Below are positions 15,109-22,209 of a stretch of DNA of 22,706 nt, in pieces; positions within the stretch are counted from its first letter, which is position 1, and each line of letters begins with the position of its first letter. Position numbers and translations under genes: made by a program. The stretch is from UBA3700 sp002372775 (GTDB lineage Bacteria; Bacillota; Clostridia; Christensenellales; UBA3700). Location of the stretch: positions 1 to 22,706 of the forward strand of contig CAMOIC010000023.1 of assembly GCA_946615965.1 (NCBI GenBank). Direction: 5' to 3'. The notes below the pieces were generated by a model. The model did no database searches, was not told the DNA's origin, and saw nothing but the letters and a program-made list of their open reading frames with translations.

Positions 15109-15833
15109 TGCAAAACCAATTTACAAGAACAGCATTATTATTAGGGGACAAAGCAATGGAGAAGATTGCCAATGCTACTATTGCTGTATTTGGCGTTGGT
15201 GGCGTTGGCGGATACGTAGTTGAAGCCTTAGTTAGAAGCGGCGTTAGGCACTTTGTTCTTGTAGATAGTGATACAGTTTCCATAACAAATATTAATAGAC
15301 AAATCATCGCAACTCTAGATACAGTTGGCAAATTAAAAGTTGATGTTATGAAAGATAGAATCTTGTCTATTAACAAGGATGCCATTGTTGAAACATATCC
15401 TTGCTTTTTCTTGCCATCAAATCAAGATGAGTTTAATTTTAAGAATTACACATATATAGTTGATGCTATAGATACAGTAACTGCAAAGATTGCTTTAATT
15501 CAAAAAGCAAATGAAGATAATGTTCCTATAATCTCTTCAATGGGAGCTGGCAATAAACTTAATCCGCAAGGATTTAAAGTTACAGATATATCTAAAACAA
15601 AGGTTGATCCTCTTGCTAAAGTTATGAGAAGGGAACTAAAAAAGAGAGGAATTAATAAATTAAAAGTGGTTTATTCAGAAGAAGAACCAATTAAAATAGA
15701 AGATGTTCCAGAAGAGATAAAACTTGAGATGGAAAAATCTGGCAAAAGACAAGTTCCAGGAAGTAATGCATTTGTTCCATCATCAGCAGGTCTTTTGATA
15801 GCATCAGAAGTTATAAAGGATTTAATAAAATAA
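15108..15833 (+). CDS. tcdA: tRNA threonylcarbamoyladenosine dehydratase, E1-like (TcdA/CsdL)
   Basis: This 241-residue protein belongs to the HesA/MoeB/ThiF superfamily. TcdA uses ATP to dehydrate t6A37 to cyclic ct6A in tRNAs that read ANN codons. The adenylate-binding loop GVGGVG is at 29-34, an acidic DSDTVSITNINRQ segment is at 53-65, and SSMGAGNKLNP lies near 144-154, all family patterns. The N-terminal FTRTALLLG (5-13) is typical of TcdA rather than MoeB. It is slightly shorter than the E. coli protein. It overlaps the rhodanese-TtcA gene by one base, so both should be made together. E. coli TcdA (CsdL) is linked to the CsdA/CsdE sulfur relay, which makes this pairing suggestive. Confidence 0.9.
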   Translation: MQNQFTRTALLLGDKAMEKIANATIAVFGVGGVGGYVVEALVRSGVRHFVLVDSDTVSITNINRQIIATLDTVGKLKVDVMKDRILSINKDAIVETYPCFFLPSNQDEFNFKNYTYIVDAIDTVTAKIALIQKANEDNVPIISSMGAGNKLNPQGFKVTDISKTKVDPLAKVMRRELKKRGINKLKVVYSEEEPIKIEDVPEEIKLEMEKSGKRQVPGSNAFVPSSAGLLIASEVIKDLIK

Positions 15834-15835
15834 AA

Positions 15836-15866
15836 CAAGCTGCTAGTTAGGCAGCTTGCTTTGTTT
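15836..15866. terminator. Bidirectional terminator between tcdA and rubrerythrin
   Basis: CAAGCTGC (15836-15843) pairs perfectly with GCAGCTTG (15851-15858) around a 7-nt loop. The plus side is followed by CTTTGTTT, and the minus side by TTTTATTTTATT, so it can serve both convergent genes. Confidence 0.85.
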
Positions 15867-15881
15867 CATTAGACTCTATTA

Positions 15882-16436
15882 TTAATAGTTTTCTGCATTT
15901 ACTTCGAAATAACTTTGTGGGTGGTTGCATACTGGACAAACATCTGGAGCCTTTGTTCCAACTACAATGTGTCCACAGTTTCTGCATTCCCAAATCTTAA
16001 CTTCGCTCTTTTCAAATACTTGAGCTGTCTCAACATTCTTTAGAAGAGCTCTATATCTTTCTTCATGGTGCTTTTCAATAGCAGCTACACCTCTGAACTT
16101 TTTAGCAAGGTCTAAAAAGCCTTCTTTTTCTGCAACTTTAGCGAACTCCTCGTACATATCTGTCCACTCATAGTTTTCACCATCGGCAGCATCTGCTAGA
16201 TTTTGTGCAGTATCTCCGATTCCATTTAATTCTTTAAACCAAAGTTTAGCATGTTCTTTTTCATTATCTGCTGTCTTTAAGAATAGGGCGGCAATTTGTT
16301 CATAGCCTTCTTTCTTTGCTTTTGATGCAAAATAAGTATATTTATTACGTGCTTGTGATTCACCAGCAAAAGCTGCTAATAAATTTTTCTCTGTTTGTGT
16401 TCCTGCATATGGATTAGTTCTCTTTTCCTCTGCCAT
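15882..16436 (-). CDS. rbr: Rubrerythrin
   Basis: This 184-residue non-haem iron protein reduces hydrogen peroxide in anaerobes. The start is set at 16436, because GGAGGT (16443-16448 on the minus strand) lies six bases upstream; a longer reading to 16466 would run through this ribosome site. The four-helix ferritin-like domain (about 12-140) has ExxH motifs at Glu59-His62 and Glu121-His124, which ligate the di-iron centre. The C-terminal rubredoxin-like domain has CRNC (151-154) and CPVC (167-170). The gene stands alone. No convincing PerR box is visible upstream. It marks the organism as a strict or near-strict anaerobe. Confidence 0.96.
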   Translation of the reverse strand: MAEEKRTNPYAGTQTEKNLLAAFAGESQARNKYTYFASKAKKEGYEQIAALFLKTADNEKEHAKLWFKELNGIGDTAQNLADAADGENYEWTDMYEEFAKVAEKEGFLDLAKKFRGVAAIEKHHEERYRALLKNVETAQVFEKSEVKIWECRNCGHIVVGTKAPDVCPVCNHPQSYFEVNAENY

Positions 16437-16586
16437 AATAATACCTCCGTAGTTTAATTGACACATAAGCCATATTTATATTCTAGCATTGATTAATTAA
16501 TTATTAAAGATTAAAACTTTAGGAAAAGTTTAAATTACATTTAAGTATATTTTAGTTAAGTAAATCATAATAAAGGTGTAAAGAAA

Positions 16587-16646
16587 ATGATATGGGGGGA
16601 GGAAAAAGCCTATAGAATAGATAAAAAGTATTTTTGTTTTTCATAA
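16587..16646 (+). CDS. Possible 19-residue small protein
   Basis: The region between rubrerythrin and the MBG lipoprotein (16437-16768) has no recognised gene. It contains an ATG at 16587, preceded by AAAGGTG about eight bases upstream, and an open frame of 19 codons (MIWGEEKAYRIDKKYFCFS). The stop codon lies 17 bases before a strong terminator at 16663 that has no other upstream gene. No clear promoter is seen: TATATT at 16546 lacks a -35. The arrangement is that of a minimal gene or of an sRNA, but an ORF this short can arise by chance. Confidence 0.25.
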   Translation: MIWGEEKAYRIDKKYFCFS

Positions 16647-16662
16647 TAAACTCCGAGAAATG

Positions 16663-16687
16663 TGCCAGCGATGTCGCTGGCATTTTT
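16663..16687 (+). terminator. Orphan plus-strand terminator
   Basis: TGCCAGCG (16663-16670) and CGCTGGCA (16675-16682) form a perfect 8-bp GC-rich stem with loop ATGT, followed by TTTTT. The nearest annotated plus-strand gene upstream is already terminated at 15866, so this hairpin implies a separate short transcript. Confidence 0.85.
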
Positions 16688-16699
16688 CATTTATCGCTA

Positions 16700-16728
16700 T
16701 TGTTATGTATTGTTGTATTAGGTATAAT
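16700..16728 (+). promoter_or_regulatory. Promoter of the MBG lipoprotein gene
   Basis: TTGTTA (16700-16705) and TATAAT (16723-16728) are 17 bp apart. The leader is about 34 nt and contains AAGGAG at 16755-16760 or nearby. Confidence 0.75.
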
Positions 16729-16768
16729 AAGCACATAGAGTAAAATTGCTTTATAAGGAGACACGAAA

Positions 16769-17344
16769 ATGAGAAATAGAAGATTATTAATAACTACTCT
16801 ATTAGTTATGATTATAAGTATTGTAATGCTATTTGCCGCATGTGATGATTCTAATCCAGAAACACATAAATTAGCTGCAAGTGTTATGTCGTTCACATAT
16901 AATGGAGAGCCAGCTCAATTAATTGTTGATTCTGGAAAAGATCAATATGAAGTAAAATGGTATGAAGTATCTGAAGAGGGAGAATTAACACTTATTGATT
17001 CTGCTCCCATTAATGCAGGGACATATAGAGCTTTAGTAAAACTTGTTGGTGTGGATTTTAATGAAAGTGTATGTACATTTTATATATATAAGGCAGATCC
17101 ACTTTTAGAGATTCCAGATATATCAAAAGTTTATGATGGACAACCTGTATCTGCTCCAGCGTATACAACAGATTCAGATTCAACAAATATTACCATTAAA
17201 TATCGTGAAGCATACGAAAATGCTGTATGGACAGATGTAGCACCAAGTGCTGTTGGTGAGTATGATGTTAGAGTAATTGTTGGAGAATCTCGTAATTATA
17301 AAGAAGCAGATTTTTATGCGAGATTTACTATCTCAGCTCAATAA
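16769..17344 (+). CDS. Lipoprotein with two MBG-like (bacterial Ig-like) domains
   Basis: This is a 191-residue predicted surface lipoprotein. The signal peptide has arginines at 2-5, a hydrophobic core, and Cys25 after LFAA. The mature part looks like two tandem beta-sandwich units. The first (about 36-110) has FTYNGEPAQL and a P-x-NAGTYRALV ending. The second (about 113-190) has SKVYDGQPV and a P-SAVGEYDVRVIV ending. This repeat style (YDG or YNG near the start, AGxY near the end, final FxI) matches MBG-type domains of Firmicutes surface proteins, where they are usually part of much larger chains. A spacer or binding role is likely; the partner is unknown. It has its own promoter and terminator. 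Confidence 0.8.
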   Translation: MRNRRLLITTLLVMIISIVMLFAACDDSNPETHKLAASVMSFTYNGEPAQLIVDSGKDQYEVKWYEVSEEGELTLIDSAPINAGTYRALVKLVGVDFNESVCTFYIYKADPLLEIPDISKVYDGQPVSAPAYTTDSDSTNITIKYREAYENAVWTDVAPSAVGEYDVRVIVGESRNYKEADFYARFTISAQ

Positions 17345-17362
17345 TTCAGTATGAATTAAATA

Positions 17363-17400
17363 AGAAATGTCAGTTATGTGCTGGCATTTCTATTTTTTTT
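17363..17400 (+). terminator. Terminator after the MBG lipoprotein gene
   Basis: GAAATGTCAG (17364-17373) pairs with CTGGCATTTC (17381-17390), with one G-T wobble and a 7-nt loop. TATTTTTTTT follows. Confidence 0.9.
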
Positions 17401-17402
17401 AC

Positions 17403-17431
17403 TTTAAATATTTACACATACGTATTATAAT
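17403..17431 (+). promoter_or_regulatory. Probable promoter of metY
   Basis: A perfect TATAAT (17426-17431) lies 17 bp from TTTAAA (17403-17408), a 4 of 6 match to the -35 consensus. The leader is about 46 nt. I see no SAM or T-box riboswitch in it; it is too short. Confidence 0.5.
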
Positions 17432-17483
17432 TGTCGTATAGTCCTAAAACATGCAGGGTTTAAGGCTAGAAGGAGAGATGAAA

Positions 17484-18761
17484 ATGAAGATAGACACAAA
17501 GTGTATTGAAGGTGGATATACACCTAAGAACGGAGAACCTAGATTAATTCCAATTATTCAATCTACAACTTTTAAATACGATACTTCAGAAGACATGGGT
17601 AAGTTATTTGACTTAGACGCTTCTGGATATTTCTATACAAGATTACAAAACCCAACAAATGATTATGTTGCTGCAAAGATTTGCGAACTTGAAGGTGGTA
17701 GCGCTGCTATTTTAACATCATCAGGACAAGCTGCTAATTTCTTTGCAATTTTCAACATTGCAAATGCTGGTGATCACGTTGTAGCTTCTGCTGCAATTTA
17801 TGGTGGAACATTTAACTTAATCAATGTAACACTAAGAAAGATGGGTATTGATGTTACTTTAGTAAACCCAGATGATGATGAAGAAACTATTGAAAAGGCA
17901 TTCAAGCCAAACACAAAGTGTGTATTTGGTGAAACTATTGCTAATCCATCACTAAAGGTATTCGATATTGAAAAGTTTGCTAAGCTTGCTCATAAGCATG
18001 GTGTACCTCTAATTATGGATAATACTTTTGCAACACCAATTAACTGTCGTCCATTTGAATTTGGTTGCGATATCGTTACTCATTCAACAACAAAGTATAT
18101 GGATGGTCACGATGCTACTGTTGGTGGTGTAGTTGTTGATTCAGGTAAGTTTGACTGGATGGCTCATAAGGATAAGTTCCCTGGATTATGTACTCCAGAT
18201 GAGTCTTACCATGGTATTACATATGTCGAGAAGTTTGGACAAGCTGGTGCATTTATTACAAAGTGTACTGCTCAACTTCAACGTGACTTTGGATGCACTC
18301 CATCTCCAATGAACGCTTATTTATTAAACCTAGGATTAGAATCTTTAGCATTAAGAGTAAAGAGACATTGCGAAAATGGTCTTGCAGTTGCCGAATTCTT
18401 AGCATCTCATCCAAGTGTTGCTTGGGTAGATTATCCAGGTCTTAAGGGAGATAAGTATTATGATTTAGCACAAAAGTACATGCCAAACGGTACTTGTGGT
18501 GTTGTTTCATTTGGTGTTAAGGGCGGAAGAAAAGCTGCTGAAGAATTCATGAAGCACTTAAATCTTGCTATCATTGCAACACACGTAGCAGATGCACATT
18601 CTTGCGTATTACACCCAGCTTCTTCTACACATAGACAATTATCTGATGAAGAACTTGTTGCATGTGGCGTATCACCAGAAGGAATTCGTTTCTCTTGTGG
18701 TATTGAAAACAAAGACGATATTATTGCAGATTTAGCTAACGCTTTATCTTTTGTTAAATAG
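17484..18761 (+). CDS. metY: O-acetylhomoserine sulfhydrylase (MetY-type PLP enzyme)
   Basis: This 425-residue PLP enzyme of the Cys/Met metabolism family joins O-acetylhomoserine with sulfide or a thiol to give homocysteine for methionine synthesis. I choose the ATG at 17484 because AAGGAG at 17470-17475 is eight bases upstream; ATGs at 17451 and 17478 fit less well. The cofactor lysine should be Lys204 in HSTTKYMDGHD, with the PLP-binding Asp179 in LIMDNTFATP. The N-terminal RLIPIIQSTTFKYD and the GYFYTRLQNPTN segment (48-59) are typical of the long OAHS group. Methionine gamma-lyase is a less likely alternative. Aspartate kinase in this window feeds the same pathway. The next gene starts two bases later. 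Confidence 0.93.
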   Translation: MKIDTKCIEGGYTPKNGEPRLIPIIQSTTFKYDTSEDMGKLFDLDASGYFYTRLQNPTNDYVAAKICELEGGSAAILTSSGQAANFFAIFNIANAGDHVVASAAIYGGTFNLINVTLRKMGIDVTLVNPDDDEETIEKAFKPNTKCVFGETIANPSLKVFDIEKFAKLAHKHGVPLIMDNTFATPINCRPFEFGCDIVTHSTTKYMDGHDATVGGVVVDSGKFDWMAHKDKFPGLCTPDESYHGITYVEKFGQAGAFITKCTAQLQRDFGCTPSPMNAYLLNLGLESLALRVKRHCENGLAVAEFLASHPSVAWVDYPGLKGDKYYDLAQKYMPNGTCGVVSFGVKGGRKAAEEFMKHLNLAIIATHVADAHSCVLHPASSTHRQLSDEELVACGVSPEGIRFSCGIENKDDIIADLANALSFVK

Positions 18762-18763
18762 TT

Positions 18764-19201
18764 ATGGCTTATAATTTTTACGGATGGGAGGGAGCAAATA
18801 TCTCTCCTATAAAGAAAATAAACAAGATAAATAATCCTAGGGATTTATATGATGCATTATCTAATATTTGGTGCGAATATTCTTGTGCGCCAAGATTAAG
18901 AGTAAAATGGTCAAAAGAAAATAAAACTGTAGGACAATGCTCAACAACTGCTTTTCTTGTACAAGATTTATTTGGTGGAAAAGTATATGGCATTAAATTA
19001 GATGATGGTGCTTTCCATTGCTACAATGTTGTTGGTGATTGTATATTTGATCTAACATCAGAACAATTTGGTGATGAAGCAAAGAATCTTGTTTATGAAA
19101 ATAATGAAGAACAATTTAGAGAAGTTCATTTTGCCAATAAAGAAAAAGAAGAAAGATATAATTATTTAAAGGAAGAATTGAATAAATATATAAATAGTTA
19201 A
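18764..19201 (+). CDS. YunG-like small protein
   Basis: This 145-residue protein resembles the uncharacterised YunG group of Bacillus and Clostridia. The shared pattern is a YDALSNIW-type start (29-36), VGQCSTTAFLVQDLFGG (56-72), FHCYN (84-88) and FDLTSEQF (95-102). Cys59, His85 and Asp96 are spaced like the triad of the transglutaminase/papain-like fold, so a cysteine hydrolase or transferase activity is conceivable, but this is inference. There is no signal peptide. It starts two bases after metY with no ribosome site of its own, so it is translationally linked to metY. Confidence 0.72.
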   Translation: MAYNFYGWEGANISPIKKINKINNPRDLYDALSNIWCEYSCAPRLRVKWSKENKTVGQCSTTAFLVQDLFGGKVYGIKLDDGAFHCYNVVGDCIFDLTSEQFGDEAKNLVYENNEEQFREVHFANKEKEERYNYLKEELNKYINS

Positions 19202-19221
19202 ATCGTAAATAATTGATAATA

Positions 19222-19298
19222 AATGTCACTTGTGGAAACTGCTGTGAACCCAAATTGTTGGACAACAAGGAGGTGCATATCAAAACATAGGTGACATT
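19222..19298 (+). other. Compact inverted-repeat element, possible structured RNA or terminator
   Basis: AATGTCAC (19222-19229) and GTGACATT (19291-19298) are perfect inverted arms enclosing 61 nt, followed by ATTTTTTAT. Inside is a second hairpin, TTGTT-GGAC-AACAA (19255-19268), and directly after it AAGGAGGTG (19267-19275), a perfect Shine-Dalgarno-like core with no start codon at usable distance. The interior is richer in G and C than its flanks. It may be a terminator of the metY operon with a structured loop, a regulatory RNA, or a very small inverted-repeat insertion. The right arm also coincides with a -35 box for the next gene. Confidence 0.45.
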
Positions 19299-19320
19299 AT
19301 TTTTTATAAATAAATATGAT
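19291..19320 (+). promoter_or_regulatory. Probable promoter of the alpha/beta hydrolase gene
   Basis: GTGACA (19291-19296, 5 of 6 matches) and TATGAT (19315-19320, 5 of 6) are 18 bp apart. The -35 box is part of the right arm of the inverted repeat, so folding or a bound protein there could affect initiation. Confidence 0.45.
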
Positions 19321-19342
19321 ATATTAATTACAAGGGGTTATA

Positions 19343-20290
19343 GTGGGTAAATTAAATCATAATCAGCGTTTAATAATTTCAATTGTTTGTATCGTAGTGT
19401 TTTTTACGCTATGTATCTTTTTATCTGTTGAAGTTTATATGGGCGTTAATTATGGGACGGGTATATTCCCAACAGCTAGTTGCTACCATTCACCTATAGA
19501 TTTGCTTAATGAGCCTTATGAGATAGAGACAACAAAACTTTCATTTGATAATAATGGCGATACTATAAAGGGCACATTATATATGCCAAAAGATGGTAGA
19601 GAAGTTAGAGAGATTCTAATATACACTCATGGCTATAACGGAACCTCATCAAGATTAAAGAATTTTGCTAAATCTTTTGCGTATGCAGGCATTGCTGTTG
19701 TTACTTTTGATTTTAGATATGGAGCTTCTTTAAGTAGAAGTGATATAAGAACATGGAAGATGTCTATAGATACAGAAATGTCAGATTTAAATGTAGTTAT
19801 AGATGAAGTAAAGAAGTGGGATTTTGTAAATAAGGATGAAATATATATTGGCGGTCAAAGTCTAGGCGGCTTAGTATGCGGGCTAGTGGCACCAAATAGA
19901 GATGATATAAAAGCAATGTGCTTATGTTATCCAGCTTTTGATGAGGCGGATTATATAAGAGATAGATTTCCAAGTGAAGATGATATTCCAAATTATTTCT
20001 TAGAATATATGCTTGTTGGCAAGGATTATTTATTATCTTTGCATAGAAGAGATATATATGAACTTATAAAGCCATATGAAGGACCAGTTTTAATAATACA
20101 TGGAACGGAAGATGACGACGTTGCTTACGAATCTTCAGTAAAAGCATGTGAAGGTTATAATGATGCAACTTTAGTTACTATTGAAGGTGCTGGACACGGC
20201 TTTGGTGGTGAAGATTGGGTATTTGCTATTAAAACTATATATGAGTTTATAGAAGACCATATTGATAAAAGCATTATAACAATCACATAA
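19343..20290 (+). CDS. Membrane-anchored alpha/beta hydrolase
   Basis: This 315-residue serine hydrolase has an N-terminal transmembrane segment (about 9-31) that should anchor it with the catalytic domain outside the cell. The fold marks are IYTHGYNG (93-100, oxyanion region), GQSLGG (171-176) with nucleophile Ser173, HGTEDDDV (253-260) with Asp257 as the likely acid, and GAGHGF (282-287) with His285. It is close to the esterase/acyl-peptidase-type hydrolases common in Firmicutes; the substrate is unknown. The start is GTG, with AAGGGG at 19332-19337 five bases upstream. No terminator is visible after it. Confidence 0.88.
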   Translation: MGKLNHNQRLIISIVCIVVFFTLCIFLSVEVYMGVNYGTGIFPTASCYHSPIDLLNEPYEIETTKLSFDNNGDTIKGTLYMPKDGREVREILIYTHGYNGTSSRLKNFAKSFAYAGIAVVTFDFRYGASLSRSDIRTWKMSIDTEMSDLNVVIDEVKKWDFVNKDEIYIGGQSLGGLVCGLVAPNRDDIKAMCLCYPAFDEADYIRDRFPSEDDIPNYFLEYMLVGKDYLLSLHRRDIYELIKPYEGPVLIIHGTEDDDVAYESSVKACEGYNDATLVTIEGAGHGFGGEDWVFAIKTIYEFIEDHIDKSIITIT

Positions 20291-20314
20291 TTCAAAATTT
20301 TACATTTAATCATA

Positions 20315-20344
20315 TTGTTAAAAAATAAACGTTTTGTTTATAAT
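20315..20344 (+). promoter_or_regulatory. Promoter of the aldo/keto reductase operon
   Basis: TTGTTA (20315-20320) and TATAAT (20339-20344) are 18 bp apart. The transcript would start near 20351, at a small hairpin GTCTT-TAT-AAGAC, with a leader of about 43 nt. Confidence 0.65.
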
Positions 20345-20393
20345 TATAAAGATGTCTTTATAAGACAACTTCAATTTTGGTTAGGTACTATTT

Positions 20394-21326
20394 ATGAAAT
20401 TCGTAAAACTTGGTAATACTGGCATAGAAGTTCCAGCAATAGTTGTTGGCTGTATGCGTTTTGCTAGAATGAGTGATAGTGAATTAAATCATTTTGTTCA
20501 TTTAGCACTAGATAATAAAGCAAATTATTTTGATCATGCAGATATCTATGGTGGTGGTAGATGCGAAGAAAACTTTGGCAGAGCCATTATGTCAGATAAG
20601 TCTATTAAAAGAGAAGATTTAACAATTCAGACTAAGTGCGCTATTAATAGACATACAGAAGTTACTCATTACAATTTCACAAAGGATTATATCTTATCTT
20701 CAGTTGATGCAAGTTTAAAGAGATTAAACACAGATTATCTAGATGTTTTACTATTACATAGACCAGATGCATTATGCGACCCATATGAAGTCGCAGAGGC
20801 TTTTGATAAATTAAAGACTAGTGGTAAGGTCTTAAAGTTTGGCGTTTCAAATCATAAGCCAATGCAAATAGAGCTATTAAAGAAAGCTGTTAAAGAAGAT
20901 TTAATTATTAATCAATTACAATTCAGTATCCCAGTATCTAATATGGTAGCAAGTGGTATGGAAGTTAATATGACAACTTCTGGTGCATATGATAGGGATG
21001 GAAGCGTATTAGATTATTCAAGAATTAATGATATGACAATTCAAGCATGGTCTCCATTCCAAATGCCAAGATGGATGGGTCCATTTATTGGAAGTATGTT
21101 ATATCCAAGATTAAATAAGGCATTAAAAGAAATTGCGAGTGAGCATAATACAACACCGACTGCTATTGCTACAGCATGGATTACAACACATCCAGCAAAC
21201 ATGCAAGTTATAGCAGGAACTACAACGGAAGAAAGATTAAAACAGATTATTGGTGGTAGTGAAATAAAACTAAGCCATGACGAGTGGTACAAACTATATA
21301 AAGCAGCTGGCCATAGATTGCCATAG
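20394..21326 (+). CDS. Aldo/keto reductase
   Basis: This 310-residue NADPH-dependent oxidoreductase with a TIM-barrel fold reduces aldehydes or ketones. The catalytic tetrad is present: Asp47 and Tyr52 in FDHADIYGG, Lys81 in QTKC, and His122 in LLHRPD. The pattern is that of the YdhF-like group (oxidoreductases of general metabolism), with the segment KFGVSNHKP near 158-166. The substrate is unknown. It is the first gene of a pair with the ferredoxin-nitroreductase, whose ribosome site begins right after the stop codon. Both are redox enzymes, so they could share a substrate or a stress signal. Confidence 0.92.
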   Translation: MKFVKLGNTGIEVPAIVVGCMRFARMSDSELNHFVHLALDNKANYFDHADIYGGGRCEENFGRAIMSDKSIKREDLTIQTKCAINRHTEVTHYNFTKDYILSSVDASLKRLNTDYLDVLLLHRPDALCDPYEVAEAFDKLKTSGKVLKFGVSNHKPMQIELLKKAVKEDLIINQLQFSIPVSNMVASGMEVNMTTSGAYDRDGSVLDYSRINDMTIQAWSPFQMPRWMGPFIGSMLYPRLNKALKEIASEHNTTPTAIATAWITTHPANMQVIAGTTTEERLKQIIGGSEIKLSHDEWYKLYKAAGHRLP

Positions 21327-21340
21327 AAGGAGATATTATT

Positions 21341-22117
21341 ATGTACAATGTTGTTATTGATAGCGAGAAGTGTATTGGTTGTGGACTATGCAAAAATGAT
21401 TGCGTAGCTTATGACATTGATATAGAGAACAAGAAAGCAGTATACAAAGGAAACAATTGTATATTCTGCGGACATTGCGAGGCAATATGCCCACAAAATG
21501 CAATTAAACTTGAAGGCTTTGAAGATACAGTTGAAGATTTCGATAAGCAAGTTATATTAGATCCGAAAGAGTATATGGATGCTATTAAAACAAGAAGAAC
21601 AATAAGACAATTTAAGCAAGATAAAGAAGTTCCACAAGAAATCGTAGATATGATTTTGGAAGCTGGTCGTTTAGCGCCAACTGGTAGTAATGCTCAAAGA
21701 ACAAGATATATTGTTTTAAGAGATAAACTAGATGCTTGTGAAAAAGTAGCTGTTAAGTATTTTAGAAACTTATTAGGACTTGGAATGATATTTGCTCCAA
21801 AACTAAAGGATTTAAGAAACGTAATAGATCCAAAGTTCTTCTTTAAGGGTGCAAAGCTTGCAATTGTTATTATTGGTAAAGATCAAGTTAGTGCTTCTCT
21901 TGCTGCACAAAACATGGCAACAATGGCAGAAGCTAATGGCCTTGGTGTATTATTCAGCGGATACTTCTCAGGCGTTTCAAATCTAAGTCCAAAGGAAAGA
22001 AGAATGTTAAAGATGAAACTTTCTGAAAAGGTTGCGACAACACTTGTTATTGGATATCCAAAAGTGAAATATAAGAGAACTGCTCATAGAAAACCATTAA
22101 AGGTTACAAATATGTAG
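21341..22117 (+). CDS. Nitroreductase with N-terminal 2[4Fe-4S] ferredoxin domain
   Basis: This 258-residue flavoprotein joins a bacterial ferredoxin module to an FMN nitroreductase fold. The ferredoxin part has Cys11, 14, 17, 21 and Cys40, 43, 46, 50, enough for two [4Fe-4S] clusters. The nitroreductase domain starts near 82 with KTRRTIRQFKQD and has RLAPTGSNAQ (109-118), typical of FMN binding. Such fusions are common in anaerobes and pass electrons from ferredoxin to FMN; the natural acceptor is generally unknown. AGGAG upstream is a strong ribosome site 14 bases after the aldo/keto reductase gene. A terminator follows. Confidence 0.92.
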   Translation: MYNVVIDSEKCIGCGLCKNDCVAYDIDIENKKAVYKGNNCIFCGHCEAICPQNAIKLEGFEDTVEDFDKQVILDPKEYMDAIKTRRTIRQFKQDKEVPQEIVDMILEAGRLAPTGSNAQRTRYIVLRDKLDACEKVAVKYFRNLLGLGMIFAPKLKDLRNVIDPKFFFKGAKLAIVIIGKDQVSASLAAQNMATMAEANGLGVLFSGYFSGVSNLSPKERRMLKMKLSEKVATTLVIGYPKVKYKRTAHRKPLKVTNM

Positions 22118-22123
22118 TTATTA

Positions 22124-22154
22124 CCGGGCTGCTTAGGCAGCTCGGTTTTTCTTT
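22124..22154 (+). terminator. Terminator after the nitroreductase gene
   Basis: CCGGGCTGC (22124-22132) pairs with GCAGCTCGG (22137-22145), with one G-T wobble, around the loop TTAG, and is followed by TTTTTCTTT. Confidence 0.92.
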
Positions 22155-22156
22155 AT

Positions 22157-22185
22157 TTGACTTATGCAGTTTAGATATTTATTAT
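22157..22185 (+). promoter_or_regulatory. Promoter of the DUF1934-like gene
   Basis: TTGACT (22157-22162) and TATTAT (22180-22185) are 17 bp apart, just behind the upstream terminator. Confidence 0.65.
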
Positions 22186-22209
22186 TTTATTGTACATAAA
22201 GGAGATAAG

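Noticed and set aside
16437..16466. Longer rubrerythrin start at 16466
   Set aside because: The extra ten residues cover the GGAGGT ribosome site and are not typical of rubrerythrin.
16467..16535. Possible PerR box near the rubrerythrin promoter
   Set aside because: AT-rich palindromic stretches occur there, but they do not match the PerR consensus in spacing.
17451..17483. Longer metY start with 11 extra residues
   Set aside because: The added codons span the AAGGAG site, and the family start fits the ATG at 17484.
19223..19294. 23-codon ORF within the inverted-repeat element
   Set aside because: No ribosome site, and the frame is confined to the structured element; more likely a chance frame.
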